A stretch of DNA of 64,000 bases from Paenibacillus aceti (GTDB lineage: Bacteria > Bacillota > Bacilli > Paenibacillales > Paenibacillaceae). Below the pieces are notes generated by a model. That model did not search any database. It saw nothing but the letters and a program-made list of their open reading frames with translations, and had not been told where the DNA came from. Of this stretch, positions 1-9,499 are shown piece by piece. The stretch spans positions 830,771 to 894,770 of the forward strand of contig NZ_KZ987724.1 in NCBI RefSeq assembly GCF_003614185.1. The letters run 5' to 3'. The translations under genes and the position numbers were made by a program. How positions within the stretch are numbered: position 1 is the first letter of the stretch; each line of letters opens with the position of its first letter.

Positions 1-50
1 GGGTTGCAGTATTTCCGTTCATACATATCCTCCTCCTCCTCCCCTACTAG
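1..50 (+). CDS. Possible 3' end of cdsA (phosphatidate cytidylyltransferase), partial
   Basis: An open frame entering from the left edge (codons from base 3) ends at a TAG at 48-50 and encodes a very hydrophobic tail, VAVFPFIHILLLLPY. In Firmicutes the gene directly upstream of dxr is usually cdsA, a membrane CDP-diglyceride synthase whose C-terminus is a transmembrane helix, so position and hydrophobicity agree. Only 15 residues are visible and none is diagnostic; identification rests on synteny. Confidence 0.4.
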   Translation, partial: VAVFPFIHILLLLPY

Positions 51-55
51 AGGAA

Positions 56-224
56 GTTCAATGAGTACCTTTTGATCACGAGGATTATTCTTAAGGAGCG
101 GATTCGACATCGAATCTTGAATTCAGCCGGGCCTTCCGGTGCTCACGTACCCAAAACGTACGCTCCGCTTCCTCAGACCCTGCTTCATCCAACCTTCTCG
201 GTGCTGAAAAGTCACTCATTGAAC
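56..224 (+). repeat. Dispersed multi-stem repeat, copy 1 (169 bp)
   Basis: This segment is clearly related to 23818-23985 (copy 2). Shared blocks include TTTGATCACGA, CATCGAATCTTGAATTCAGC, CTTCCGGTGCTCACGTACC and CTTCATCCAACCTTCT. The ends are inverted repeats: GTTCAATGAGT at 56-66 and its reverse complement at 214-224. Internal hairpins include CGTAC-7 nt-GTACG, and TTCAGC can pair with GCTGAA near the 3' end. It starts 6 bp after the preceding stop codon and ends 40 bp before dxr, so it probably lies inside the transcript. No open frame is convincing; the frames crossing it have no ribosome binding site. It resembles a MITE- or REP-like element, but no family is recognised. Confidence 0.8.
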
Positions 225-264
225 CTTGAAATTGTTTCATTACATTATTGTGGTGAGGTGCGTT

Positions 265-1404
265 ATGAAGAAAATTGCGATTATCGGCTCGACGGGTTCG
301 ATCGGGACGCAGACCTTGGATGTTGTTCAGCAGCATCCTGAGCAGTTTAGCGTTGAAGGACTAGCTGCCGGAAGCAATGTGGACTTATTCGTTCAACAAG
401 TGAATCGGTTCCGGCCGAAGAGGGCTTCTATAGGGACCAAGCAATTGGCGGAACGGGTTCGCCCTTTGATTCCGGCTGATGTAGAGCTTAGCTACGGAGA
501 CGAAGGCTTGATCGAGGTCGCAGCCGGGACTGAGGCCGATACCGTAATCACAGCTGTTGTCGGCAGTGCAGGCTTGCCAGCTACCTTAGCGGCTATCTCT
601 GAGGGCAAGACGGTCGCCCTGGCGAACAAGGAGACGCTCGTCACAGCAGGCCATCTGGTAATGGCTCTGGCCAAGGAGAAGGGGGTTTCCATTCTTCCGG
701 TCGACAGTGAACACTCGGCGATTTTCCAGTGCCTGAATGGCGAGAATATGGGGGATGTAGCAGGGATTACTCTGACAGCCTCCGGGGGTTCTTTCCGCGA
801 CTATACTAGGGATCAGCTCGTAGATGTTACGGTGGAGGATGCCTTGAAGCATCCGAACTGGTCTATGGGAGCCAAGGTGACGATTGATTCAGCCACGATG
901 GTCAACAAAGGATTGGAAGTGATTGAAGCCCACTGGCTATTCGGACTCGAATTTGAGCGGATCGGAGTTCTGCTTCATCCTGAGAGCATCGTCCACTCTT
1001 TCGTTGAATATCGTGATGGGAGCATTATCGCTCAGCTGGGTACGCCGGATATGCGCGTCCCGATACAATATGCGCTATCGTATCCGCAACGCTGGACTTC
1101 GGCTTCACAGCGCCTTTCTCTGGCAGAGGTCGGCAAGCTGCATTTCAGAGAGATGAGTTTTGAGCGTTTTCCATGTTTAAGACTGGCTTTTGAGTGTGGT
1201 AAAATAGGAGGTACGGCACCGACAGTGTTTAACGCAGCCAATGAAGTGGCAGTGGCTCGTTTTCTGAATAGAGATATTTCATTCCTCAAAATTGAATATC
1301 TTATCGAGACCGTGCTTTCCAGACATGTTGCTCTGGCCGATCCAAGTCTTGAAGCAATCAAGGATGCTGACCAGTGGGCGAGAGAGGTTGCTGAATCACT
1401 GTAA
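265..1404 (+). CDS. dxr: 1-deoxy-D-xylulose-5-phosphate reductoisomerase
   Basis: Dxr converts 1-deoxy-D-xylulose 5-phosphate to 2-C-methyl-D-erythritol 4-phosphate with NADPH, the first committed step of the MEP isoprenoid pathway, in the cytoplasm. The 379-residue product has the N-terminal nucleotide motif GSTGSIGTQTL, the metal-binding segment PVDSEHSA, the substrate loop TASGGSFR and the block HPNWSMGAKVTIDSATMVNKG, all typical of the family and in the expected order. The start is ATG 265 behind GTGAGGTG; an upstream in-frame ATG at 226 would add 13 residues with no Shine-Dalgarno site. Downstream is rseP, the usual neighbour in Firmicutes. Nothing is missing or truncated. Confidence 0.97.
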   Translation: MKKIAIIGSTGSIGTQTLDVVQQHPEQFSVEGLAAGSNVDLFVQQVNRFRPKRASIGTKQLAERVRPLIPADVELSYGDEGLIEVAAGTEADTVITAVVGSAGLPATLAAISEGKTVALANKETLVTAGHLVMALAKEKGVSILPVDSEHSAIFQCLNGENMGDVAGITLTASGGSFRDYTRDQLVDVTVEDALKHPNWSMGAKVTIDSATMVNKGLEVIEAHWLFGLEFERIGVLLHPESIVHSFVEYRDGSIIAQLGTPDMRVPIQYALSYPQRWTSASQRLSLAEVGKLHFREMSFERFPCLRLAFECGKIGGTAPTVFNAANEVAVARFLNRDISFLKIEYLIETVLSRHVALADPSLEAIKDADQWAREVAESL

Positions 1405-1533
1405 ATTCCTCGCAGGGCTGCTGACGTCATACTGGAAAAGATTCATTCTTGTATTCTCTTGTGCCTGATCGGAGAATAATGATAATCTAAAAAGAACTTG
1501 GACGATCCGTGGCCAAAAGGAGGATGCTTTCGA

Positions 1534-2808
1534 TTGGAACTACTGAAGATTATTTTTTTGACAGTGCTCATGTTTTTCGTCATTGTGGCGGTGCATGAAT
1601 GGGGGCACTATTTCTTTGCAAAACGCGCCGGTATATTAGTACGGGAATTCGCTATCGGTTTTGGGCCTAAATTATTCGCCTATAAGCGAGGCGAGACGCA
1701 GTTCACATTCCGTCTGCTGCCCTTCGGCGGGTATGCCCGTATGGCCGGAGAGGATCCTGAGCTGATCGAGATTTCGAACGGTCAGACGATAGCCCTCCGC
1801 CTGGAAGAGAATAAGGTGCGTAAGATCTACCTGGATCGTCTGGATAGCCGCAAGAATGTAATTCGCGGTGAGGTGCAGCAAATCGATCTCGTCGATGATC
1901 TGTCCGTCACGCTGGATGTTGACGGAGAGCAAGTGAGATATGAGGTGCATCCGCAGGCGATGCTCGTCGTCAAGGGCAAGGAGACGCAAATCGCACCGCG
2001 GGATCGCCAATACGGCAGTAAGACCGTAGGTCAGAGGGCGCTGTCGATTTTTGCCGGGCCGCTGATGAACTTTATTCTAGCCTTTGTATTGTTTGCAGTG
2101 TATACACTGATGGCTGGAATTCCGCTTGATCAGCCGAGCCACCTGCAGATCGGTGAACTGGTGAAGGGAATGCCTGCGATTGAGGCTGGAGTTCAGGAAG
2201 GCGATATCATTGAGAAAATCAATGGTCAGCCGGTTGGAACTGATGCGAACAAGATGATTGAGGCGATCCAAGCTTCCAAGGATAAACCGATGGTTTGGAC
2301 GGTGAAACGCGGAGAACAGGAATTGAACTTCACGGTAACTCCCCGTGCGGAAGGTAATGAGCAGTCAGGGAAAGTAGGCAGCACCATTATTACTTTTTTC
2401 CCGATGCGTAGCGCTTCTATCGGCGAATCGATCACCAGAGCCGGAACGGATATGGTTGATACGACGAAGCTGATCTTCCTGGGATTCAAGCAGTTGATTA
2501 ACAAGTTCTCGATGGATGATCTCGGCGGACCGGTAAGAACCTTTGAGGTAACGGGTCAAATTGCCAAGCAAGGGATTGTGCAGCTTACGAGATGGACGGC
2601 GATTCTCAGTCTCTATCTAGGCATATTCAACTTGTTCCCGATTCCGGCGCTGGATGGTAGCCGTCTGATCTTCCTGGGGATTGAGACGCTGCGCCGCAAA
2701 CCGGTAGATCCCAATTACGAAGGATTGGTTCATTTTATCGGCTTTGCTATGCTGTTCCTGCTAATGATAGCAGTCACCTATAACGATATACTTCGATTAT
2801 TTGGATAA
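1534..2808 (+). CDS. rseP: Site-2 zinc metalloprotease RseP/RasP
   Basis: An intramembrane protease that cleaves anti-sigma factors and leftover signal peptides (RasP/YluC in Bacillus). The 424-residue protein has the zinc motif HEWGH within an N-terminal transmembrane helix, a central PDZ domain (around VKGMPAIEAGVQEGDIIEKI) and the second membrane motif NLFPIPALDGSRL that supplies the zinc-ligand aspartate. The start is taken as TTG 1534, nine to ten bases after AAAGGAGG at 1515-1522; an ATG at 1498 lies before that site. A possible promoter (TTGTGC, 16 bp, GATAAT) lies in the 129-bp gap after dxr. Its 3' end overlaps no gene but proS follows within 35 bp, so co-transcription is likely. Confidence 0.95.
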   Translation: MELLKIIFLTVLMFFVIVAVHEWGHYFFAKRAGILVREFAIGFGPKLFAYKRGETQFTFRLLPFGGYARMAGEDPELIEISNGQTIALRLEENKVRKIYLDRLDSRKNVIRGEVQQIDLVDDLSVTLDVDGEQVRYEVHPQAMLVVKGKETQIAPRDRQYGSKTVGQRALSIFAGPLMNFILAFVLFAVYTLMAGIPLDQPSHLQIGELVKGMPAIEAGVQEGDIIEKINGQPVGTDANKMIEAIQASKDKPMVWTVKRGEQELNFTVTPRAEGNEQSGKVGSTIITFFPMRSASIGESITRAGTDMVDTTKLIFLGFKQLINKFSMDDLGGPVRTFEVTGQIAKQGIVQLTRWTAILSLYLGIFNLFPIPALDGSRLIFLGIETLRRKPVDPNYEGLVHFIGFAMLFLLMIAVTYNDILRLFG

Positions 2809-2842
2809 TTATGAGGTTTTTTACGGGAGGACAAGAGTTTTT

Positions 2843-4294
2843 ATGGCAAACGAGGAGAAACAATTTGTAACGGAAATTACCCCGCAGAAAGAGGATTTCT
2901 CGCGCTGGTATATCGATGTCATCAAGAAAGCGGATCTGATGGATTACTCGCCAGTACGTGGCTGTATCGTGTTCAAGCCGGACGGCTATGAAATCTGGGA
3001 GCATATTCAGGCTGAGCTGGATCGCCGCTTCAAGGAAACGGGGCATCGCAATGCTTATTTCCCGCTCTTCATACCGGAGAGCTTCTTCCAAAAAGAGAAG
3101 GAGCATGTCGAAGGCTTCAATCCTGAGCTTCCTTGGGTCACTGAAGCAGCTGGTGAGAAGCTGGAAGAGCGCTTGGCGATCAGACCGACCTCGGAGACGA
3201 TGATCGGCCATATGTACGAGAAATGGATTCAATCCTATCGCGATTTGCCGGTGCTGATCAATCAGTGGGCTAACGTGGTTCGCTGGGAGAAGCGTACGCT
3301 TCCGTTCCTGCGCACGAGCGAATTTCTGTGGCAGGAAGGTCATACCGCCCACGAGAATGAACAGGAAGCCCGGGAAGAGACGATGCGGATGCTGGAAATC
3401 TACCGCGATTTCGTAGAGAATTTCCTGGCGATTCCGGTCATTACTGGACAGAAGACACCTTCCGAGAAATTCGCCGGAGCGGTGGATACCTTCTCGATCG
3501 AAGCGATGATGAAGGATGGGCGCGCCGTTCAGGCGGGAACATCGCATTATTTGGGCACCAATTTTGCCACTGCGTTCAATATCCAGTATTTGAATCGTGA
3601 GAATGAGCATGAATTCGTGCATACCACCTCTTGGGGAGTCAGCACTCGCTTGATCGGTTCATTGATCATGGTGCATGGTGATGACCGTGGGCTGGCCTTG
3701 CCACCTAAGGTAGCGCCGAAGCAGGTTATGATCATCCCGATCGGGCCGCCGAAGACACGTGATATGGTGATTGCCCGTAGTGATGAATTGTTCACTGAGC
3801 TGAAGAAGGCTGGCATTCGTGTAGGCATCGATGATCGTGCGGATGTTCGTCCGGGCTGGAAGTTCAATGAGTATGAAATGCGCGGCGTTCCTGTGCGGCT
3901 TGAGATTGGCCCTCGTGACATGGAGAATGGCGTCTGTGTACTCGTATCGCGTATTAGCGGCGAGAAGAAGATCGTACAACAGGATCGTCTAGTGGAAGAG
4001 GTACAAATGATGCTCGAACAGGTGCATCAGGAAATGTTCAACCGTGCCAAGACATTCCGTGACGAGCACTTCTATTCCGTTGATACTTTGGATGAGATGA
4101 AGGCTAGCATGGAGGAGAAGCGCGGCTTCACACTTGCGGGCTGGTGCGGTTCCGAGGCTTGTGAGCATCAAGTCAAAGAGGAGACTGGAGCAACTAGTCG
4201 GAATATCCCGTTTGAGCCAGAGGTTCATAAGACGAAATGCCTCGTCTGCGGCGAACCGGCCAAGCATACCGTCGTTTTTGCCAGAGCCTATTAA
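2843..4294 (+). CDS. proS: Prolyl-tRNA synthetase, eukaryote/archaeal-type (type 3)
   Basis: Class II aminoacyl-tRNA synthetase that charges tRNA-Pro. At 483 residues it lacks the large editing insertion of the ~570-residue bacterial form and matches the type 3 architecture: motif 2 around RWEKRTLPFLRTSEFLWQEG, motif 3 near GSLIMVHGDDRGLALPPKVA, an anticodon-binding domain (IIPIGPPKTRDMV onward) and a C-terminal zinc-binding-like segment with CGSEACEHQ and KTKCLVCGEPAKH. Start is ATG 2843 after GGGAGG at 2825. Many Firmicutes carry either type, so nothing is unusual apart from the class. A long stem-loop follows, separating it from polC. Confidence 0.96.
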   Translation: MANEEKQFVTEITPQKEDFSRWYIDVIKKADLMDYSPVRGCIVFKPDGYEIWEHIQAELDRRFKETGHRNAYFPLFIPESFFQKEKEHVEGFNPELPWVTEAAGEKLEERLAIRPTSETMIGHMYEKWIQSYRDLPVLINQWANVVRWEKRTLPFLRTSEFLWQEGHTAHENEQEAREETMRMLEIYRDFVENFLAIPVITGQKTPSEKFAGAVDTFSIEAMMKDGRAVQAGTSHYLGTNFATAFNIQYLNRENEHEFVHTTSWGVSTRLIGSLIMVHGDDRGLALPPKVAPKQVMIIPIGPPKTRDMVIARSDELFTELKKAGIRVGIDDRADVRPGWKFNEYEMRGVPVRLEIGPRDMENGVCVLVSRISGEKKIVQQDRLVEEVQMMLEQVHQEMFNRAKTFRDEHFYSVDTLDEMKASMEEKRGFTLAGWCGSEACEHQVKEETGATSRNIPFEPEVHKTKCLVCGEPAKHTVVFARAY

Positions 4295-4356
4295 TTAGTC
4301 CTGCCGCAAGAACCGTGTAAGGATGAACTGGACTAGAGTTCAGTAGATATAAAGTT

Positions 4357-4442
4357 ATTAAGGCTTTCCGGCAGAAACGGCCACGACAGGTAATCTTTGC
4401 TTCAAGCTCCTGTCCGGCTGTTTCGCGGAGGCCTTAATTTTT
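4357..4442 (+). terminator. Rho-independent terminator after proS
   Basis: A long imperfect stem: ATTAAGGC-TTTCCGGCAG...CCACGACAGG pairs with CCTGTCCGGCTG...GGAGGCCTTAAT and is followed by TTTTT. The T run and complete outer arms support termination before polC. Confidence 0.75.
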
Positions 4443-4481
4443 GCACCGATGTGCCACTATTTGAGTATGGGGGAGGAAGAC

Positions 4482-7400
4482 ATGACCGACGTCAAGGGAA
4501 AAAGAACCAGACTTGAACTGTTGATGAAGCAGGCGGAAGTACCGGCTTCACTGATCGATCCCTATTTTCTGGATGGGTATATCGATCAGGTAGAAGTAAG
4601 TCGCAGCAACCGCGAGTGGAAAATAACGATCTGCAAACAGACGCTTGTGCCAGCCCAGATGTATAGGACATTCTGCCTGCGCATCCAGGAACGGATGCAG
4701 CATATCGCCCGGATTACTTTTGTTTTTCACTATGATCAGGGGTTGACTGCAGAACAGATCGTGAAGGAATACTGGAAGCTGTTCCTGGAATGGGTACAGC
4801 GTGAGGTGCCTTCCGTTAACGGATGGATGACCAGGGCGGGCTATGAGGTCGAAGACGATTTTGTTACGGTGTCGCTTAGCGATGCGATGGCGCTGGAACT
4901 GGCCCGTAAGAAGAATATAGACCGGGCGATAACCACCTTCTATGAGACTTATTTTGGCCTCGAATTGAGGGTCAAGCTGCATGTTGCTGAGAATAATGAA
5001 GAGGCTCTTGAGGAGTTCCAGCAGCGAATCGTAGAAGAAGAGCGTGAAGTGATTCAGCGGATGATGGAGAGTATGGCCGCAGAGACTCCGCCGGAGGAAG
5101 ACAATGGAGAAGCGGTTAAACTACAGATCGGCTATGACATCAAAGATCAGCCGATTTCGCTGCAGGAGCTTCAGGATGAAGAGAAGCGGGTAACCGTGCA
5201 AGGGACGATCTTTGGTCTAGACAGTAAGGAATTGCGTAATGGCAATACTCTATTCATGTTTAATATCACGGATTTCAGCGATTCCTTGCAAATGAAGCTG
5301 TTTGCGAAGAATAAGGAAGATCTGAAGATCATGGGGCAATTGGCGAATGGCAAATGGATCAAAGCTCGCGGTAGAGTAGAAATGGACCGCTTCATGAGCA
5401 TCCCTGAGCTCGTCATGATTCCTTCTGATCTATGTGAGGTTAGCGCTCCGCCAGCTCGGAAGGACAATGCTGCTGAGAAGCGCGTTGAGTTCCATTTGCA
5501 TTCGACGATGAGTACGATGGATGCGGTAACTCCCATCGGAGATTATGTGAAGACGGCGGCCAAATGGGGGCATAAAGCGATCGCCATTACCGACCATGGT
5601 GGAGTGCAGAGCTATCCCGATGCGGCGAAGGCCGCGAAGAAGAACGGGATCAAGATGATCTATGGGGTCGAGGCCAACGTAGTTAATGACAATGTGGCCG
5701 TGGTGCTTAACCCGCGTCCTGATGATTTGAAGACGACGACCTATATCGTATTCGATATTGAAACCACCGGGTTATCGGTAACACAGAATAAAATTATCGA
5801 AATCGCCGCGGTTAAAATGCAGGAAGGCAAGGAAATCGACCGCTATGCCACCTTTGTCGATCCACATGAACTTATTCCCTATCATATTCAACAGTTGACT
5901 AACATAAATGATGACATGGTCAAAGGCGCGCCAGAGGTAGACCAGGTGCTCGAGGAATTTGTGAAATTCGCCGGGGATGCGGTGCTGGTTGCCCATAATG
6001 CCCGATTTGACGTCGATTTCGTGAATGCGAAGCTGAAGGAACTGGGCAGACCGACGATGGACAACCCGGTGCTGGATACGCTGGAACTGGCACGGATGAT
6101 ACACCCAAGTCTGAAAAATCACAGATTGAACACACTCGCGGCAAAATACAAGGTTTCGCTGGAGAATCATCACCGTGCGATCGATGATACGATAGCGCTA
6201 GCCGGTGTATTACTCGGGCTGATTGAGGACGCTGTTACCCAGGAGAGGATGACTACGCTCGATCGCTTGAACGATAGGGTCGGCAAGGATCTATCCAATA
6301 CCCGTCCGTTCCATTGCGGAATCTATGCTTTGAATATGACCGGTAAGAAGAATCTGTTCAAGCTGATCTCTATGTCGCATACGGAGTATTTCAAGCGGGT
6401 CCCATGTATCCCAAAATCGAAGCTGACTGAAATGCGCGAAGGACTGCTCGTCATCTCAGGCTGTGAGAAAGGTGAGTTCTTCGAGGCTGTACTGAATAAG
6501 ACGGTCGAAGAGGCTGAGGAAGTTGCTGGATTCTATGATGTGCTGGAGATCCAGCCCATAACCTTCTATATGCATCTGGTTGACAAGGGTCTGGTCGGCA
6601 GTGTTGAAGAATTGAAGACGGCGATTCGCAAGGTGGTCGAGATCGGCTTCAAGCTTGGTAAGCCGGTGATCGCTACCGGGAACGTGCATTATCTTGAGCC
6701 AAGGGATAAAATTTTTCGCGATATTACGATCCATGGCATTACCGGATTCAGTCCCTTGAAGGATATTCGCAAGCCGGATGCTCATTTCCGCACGACGGAT
6801 GAGATGCTGGCAGAATTTGAATTCCTCGGTGCAGACAAAGCGTATGAGGTCGTAGTCACGAATACCGCCAATCTGGCCGACTCCTTCGAAGAGATTGAGC
6901 TGTTCCCGGACAAGCTGTTCACACCGATTATTGAGGGGGCTGACGAGGAGATTCGCTCGACCTGCTATAATACGGCTCGCTCTATGTATGGAGAAGACTT
7001 GCCGGAGGTCGTAGTCAAGCGGTTGGAAAAAGAACTCGAGCCGATTATCAAATACGGGTTCTCGGCCAACTATCTGATCTCGGCAAAACTCGTCAAGAAA
7101 TCCAATCAGGACGGCTATCTCGTAGGTTCACGGGGCTCGGTCGGCTCCTCGATCGTGGCTACCTTCCTCGGTATATCCGAGGTTAATCCGCTTCCGGCTC
7201 ATTACATGTGCCGGAATCCGGAATGCAAGTATAGTGAATGGTTCCTGGATGGTAGTGTACCGAGTGGCTTCGACCTTCCTGCGAAGGATTGTCCGAAATG
7301 CGGCCAGCCGCTGAAGGGAGAGGGACAGGATATTCCGTTCGAGACCTTCCTGGGCTTTAAAGGCGATAAGGTCCCCGATATAGACCTTAACTTCTCCGGG

Positions 7401-8798
7401 GAATACCAGCCGGAAGCTCACAATTTCACGAAGGTCATCTTCGGCGAGAAGAATGTATTCCGCGCCGGTACGATCGGTACCGTGGCGGAGAAGACGGCAT
7501 TCGGCTTCACGAAGAAATACGAGGAAGAGCATCATCAGCATTGGCGCGGAGCTGAGCTGAGCAGGCTGGCGGCTGGATGTACCGGCGTGAAGCGCAGCAC
7601 CGGCCAGCATCCAGGCGGGATCGTCGTCGTACCTGACTACATTGAAGTCGAAGATGTTACACCTGTACAATATCCGGCTGATGATACGAGCGCGGAGTGG
7701 AAGACGACTCACTTCGATTATCATGCTTTTGAAGCCAACTTGCTCAAGCTTGATATTCTCGGCCATGATGATCCGACGATGATGCGGATGTTGCAGGATT
7801 TAACCGGGGTTGATCCAACGACGATCCCGATGAATGATCCGAAGGTGATGAGCATGTTCAACTCCACTGAATCGCTAGGGGTTACTCCGGAGCAAATTCG
7901 GACACCGGTTGCGACTTATGGGGTTCCCGAGATGGGAACCAAGTTCGTACGCCAGATGCTCGTCGAATCACAGCCATCTTCGTTCGCGGATTTGCTGCAG
8001 ATTTCCGGATTGTCCCACGGTACTGGCGTTTGGCTGGGTAATGCCCAGGAATTGATCAAGAACGGCACATGCAACATTAAGACGGTGATTGGCTGTCGGG
8101 ATGATATTATGTTGTTCCTGATCTACAAGGCGGGAATGGATGCTGGACTCGCCTTTAAAATTACAGAAAGCGTTCGTAAGGGTAGAGGCCTGACACCGGA
8201 ATGGATCGATGAGATGAAGAAATGCAAGGTGCCACAGTGGTACATTGATTCCTGTCTCAAGATCCAGTACATGTTCCCGAAGGCGCATGCGTCCGCTTAT
8301 GTTATTTCGGCGGTGCGTACCGCTTACTTCAAGCTATATCATCCGATCGAGTTCTACGCGACTTATTTCTCGGTCCGTGGGGAAGATTTCGATATTGAGT
8401 TATGCTGTCAGGGATATGAAGCAATATACCGCAAGATCGAGGAGATCGAGCAGAAGGGCTTCCAGGCGCTGCCGAAGGAGAAGGCGATGCTGCCGATTCT
8501 GGAGATGGCATTGGAGATGACGGCACGCGGTTTCCGCTTCAAGACGATCGATCTGTATCGTTCCGATGCGACCCGCTTCATCGTGGACGGCGATGCTCTG
8601 ATTCCTCCGTTCTCTGCCTTGGCAGGGATCGGGGAGAATGCGGCGCGGAACATTGCTGCAGCCAAGGAGGATGGAGAATTCCTCTCGGTGGAGGATTTCC
8701 AGCAGAGATCCAAAGCAAGTAAGACGATCATCGAATTGCTCGGCGCGCTGGGCTGCTTCCGTGATTTGCCAGAGAGTAACCAGCTCTCCCTGTTCTGA
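4482..8798 (+). CDS. polC: DNA polymerase III alpha subunit, PolC type
   Basis: The main replicative polymerase of low-GC Gram-positives, 1438 residues. In order: an N-terminal domain, an OB-fold (VTVQGTIFGLDSKELRNG), a PHP domain (HLHSTMSTMDAVTP, ITDHGGVQSYPDA) split by a DnaQ-like proofreading exonuclease (FDIETTGLS, HNARFDVDF, HHRAIDDT), then the polymerase core with SRGSVGSS and PDIDLNFSGEYQ and a zinc-binding segment (CRNPECKY, CPKCGQ). ATG 4482 is chosen because GGGGGAGG (4468-4475) lies just upstream; the ATG at 4467 overlaps that site. It is transcribed alone between two strong stem-loops. All exonuclease and polymerase acidic motifs appear present. Confidence 0.98.
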   Translation: MTDVKGKRTRLELLMKQAEVPASLIDPYFLDGYIDQVEVSRSNREWKITICKQTLVPAQMYRTFCLRIQERMQHIARITFVFHYDQGLTAEQIVKEYWKLFLEWVQREVPSVNGWMTRAGYEVEDDFVTVSLSDAMALELARKKNIDRAITTFYETYFGLELRVKLHVAENNEEALEEFQQRIVEEEREVIQRMMESMAAETPPEEDNGEAVKLQIGYDIKDQPISLQELQDEEKRVTVQGTIFGLDSKELRNGNTLFMFNITDFSDSLQMKLFAKNKEDLKIMGQLANGKWIKARGRVEMDRFMSIPELVMIPSDLCEVSAPPARKDNAAEKRVEFHLHSTMSTMDAVTPIGDYVKTAAKWGHKAIAITDHGGVQSYPDAAKAAKKNGIKMIYGVEANVVNDNVAVVLNPRPDDLKTTTYIVFDIETTGLSVTQNKIIEIAAVKMQEGKEIDRYATFVDPHELIPYHIQQLTNINDDMVKGAPEVDQVLEEFVKFAGDAVLVAHNARFDVDFVNAKLKELGRPTMDNPVLDTLELARMIHPSLKNHRLNTLAAKYKVSLENHHRAIDDTIALAGVLLGLIEDAVTQERMTTLDRLNDRVGKDLSNTRPFHCGIYALNMTGKKNLFKLISMSHTEYFKRVPCIPKSKLTEMREGLLVISGCEKGEFFEAVLNKTVEEAEEVAGFYDVLEIQPITFYMHLVDKGLVGSVEELKTAIRKVVEIGFKLGKPVIATGNVHYLEPRDKIFRDITIHGITGFSPLKDIRKPDAHFRTTDEMLAEFEFLGADKAYEVVVTNTANLADSFEEIELFPDKLFTPIIEGADEEIRSTCYNTARSMYGEDLPEVVVKRLEKELEPIIKYGFSANYLISAKLVKKSNQDGYLVGSRGSVGSSIVATFLGISEVNPLPAHYMCRNPECKYSEWFLDGSVPSGFDLPAKDCPKCGQPLKGEGQDIPFETFLGFKGDKVPDIDLNFSGEYQPEAHNFTKVIFGEKNVFRAGTIGTVAEKTAFGFTKKYEEEHHQHWRGAELSRLAAGCTGVKRSTGQHPGGIVVVPDYIEVEDVTPVQYPADDTSAEWKTTHFDYHAFEANLLKLDILGHDDPTMMRMLQDLTGVDPTTIPMNDPKVMSMFNSTESLGVTPEQIRTPVATYGVPEMGTKFVRQMLVESQPSSFADLLQISGLSHGTGVWLGNAQELIKNGTCNIKTVIGCRDDIMLFLIYKAGMDAGLAFKITESVRKGRGLTPEWIDEMKKCKVPQWYIDSCLKIQYMFPKAHASAYVISAVRTAYFKLYHPIEFYATYFSVRGEDFDIELCCQGYEAIYRKIEEIEQKGFQALPKEKAMLPILEMALEMTARGFRFKTIDLYRSDATRFIVDGDALIPPFSALAGIGENAARNIAAAKEDGEFLSVEDFQQRSKASKTIIELLGALGCFRDLPESNQLSLF

Positions 8799-8866
8799 TC
8801 CCATTCCTGCAAGTGGCCGTTCAGGTCTGCGGCGGGATGCGAATAAGGACGGTAAAGGTGTTTTAC

Positions 8867-8895
8867 TTGTCACTATTACCAGACTATGTTATAAT
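8867..8895 (+). promoter_or_regulatory. Sigma-A promoter of the rimP-nusA-infB operon
   Basis: TTGTCA (8867-8872), a 17-bp spacer and a perfect TATAAT (8890-8895). It lies ~100 bp before rimP and just upstream of a strong hairpin, so the transcript begins with a leader of roughly 95 nt. Confidence 0.85.
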
Positions 8896-8928
8896 TTTTT
8901 TGGTAATCATGGAGATAGAACCGTTGTC

Positions 8929-8962
8929 TAAAGAGTGGGGAAACCCACTCTTTACTCTTTGG
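8929..8962 (+). terminator. Leader hairpin before rimP, likely NusA-responsive terminator/attenuator
   Basis: A perfect 11-bp stem TAAAGAGTGGG with a GAAA tetraloop and CCCACTCTTTA, starting ~27 nt after the predicted transcription start. The following tract (CTCTTTGG) is a poor T run, as expected of a terminator needing NusA. In Bacillus subtilis, nusA is known to autoregulate through a NusA-dependent terminator in the leader of this same operon; applying that here is inference from position and shape. Confidence 0.6.
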
Positions 8963-8996
8963 TATACAGGAAACAATTGATGGAGGTAATGTACTC

Positions 8997-9458
8997 TTGA
9001 GCACACCGAAGATCAAAGCAGCCGTTGAACAGATGGTTATGCCTTATTTAGAGGAGAACGGCTTTGAATTGGTTGATATCGAATATGTAAAAGAAGGAAG
9101 CAACTGGTTTCTGCGCGTCTTCGTCGACAAGGATGGCGGCATTGACATTGATGATTGCGGACGGATCAGCGAATATCTTAGCGAGAAGCTGGATGAGAAA
9201 GATCCGATCCCTTCCGCCTATTTTCTTGAGGTGTCCTCGCCTGGTGCGGAGCGCCCACTGAAGAAAGCGGAGGATGTTGCCAAGGCTGTCGGCAAGGATG
9301 TGTTTGTGACTACATACGAACCGGTGAATGGCTTGAAGGAATTTGAGGGACGTCTTCTCTCTTTTGAGAATGATGAGCTTATCATTGAGATTGGCAAGCA
9401 GAAACATATCGTATCGTATAGTAAAGTTGCTAGCGCCAGATTGGCGATTATTTTTTAA
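8997..9458 (+). CDS. rimP: Ribosome maturation factor RimP
   Basis: RimP assists late assembly of the 30S subunit. The 153-residue product matches the family in length and has an N-terminal alpha/beta domain ([27 protein letters not shown]) with the signature [12 protein letters not shown], and a C-terminal SH3-like barrel ([15 protein letters not shown]). The start is TTG 8997 behind GGAGG at 8983. It is the first gene of the operon, 41 bp before nusA, and lies behind the leader hairpin, so its expression is probably tied to NusA level. Confidence 0.96.
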   Translation: MSTPKIKAAVEQMVMPYLEENGFELVDIEYVKEGSNWFLRVFVDKDGGIDIDDCGRISEYLSEKLDEKDPIPSAYFLEVSSPGAERPLKKAEDVAKAVGKDVFVTTYEPVNGLKEFEGRLLSFENDELIIEIGKQKHIVSYSKVASARLAIIF

Positions 9459-9499
9459 CAACACTTATTTAGGATTATGAAAGGGGGAACTCGAGGCAA

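Noticed and set aside
2774-3622. 282-codon antisense frame over the start of proS
   Set aside because: It spans the rseP-proS junction without a start signal and has no recognisable features; a shadow.
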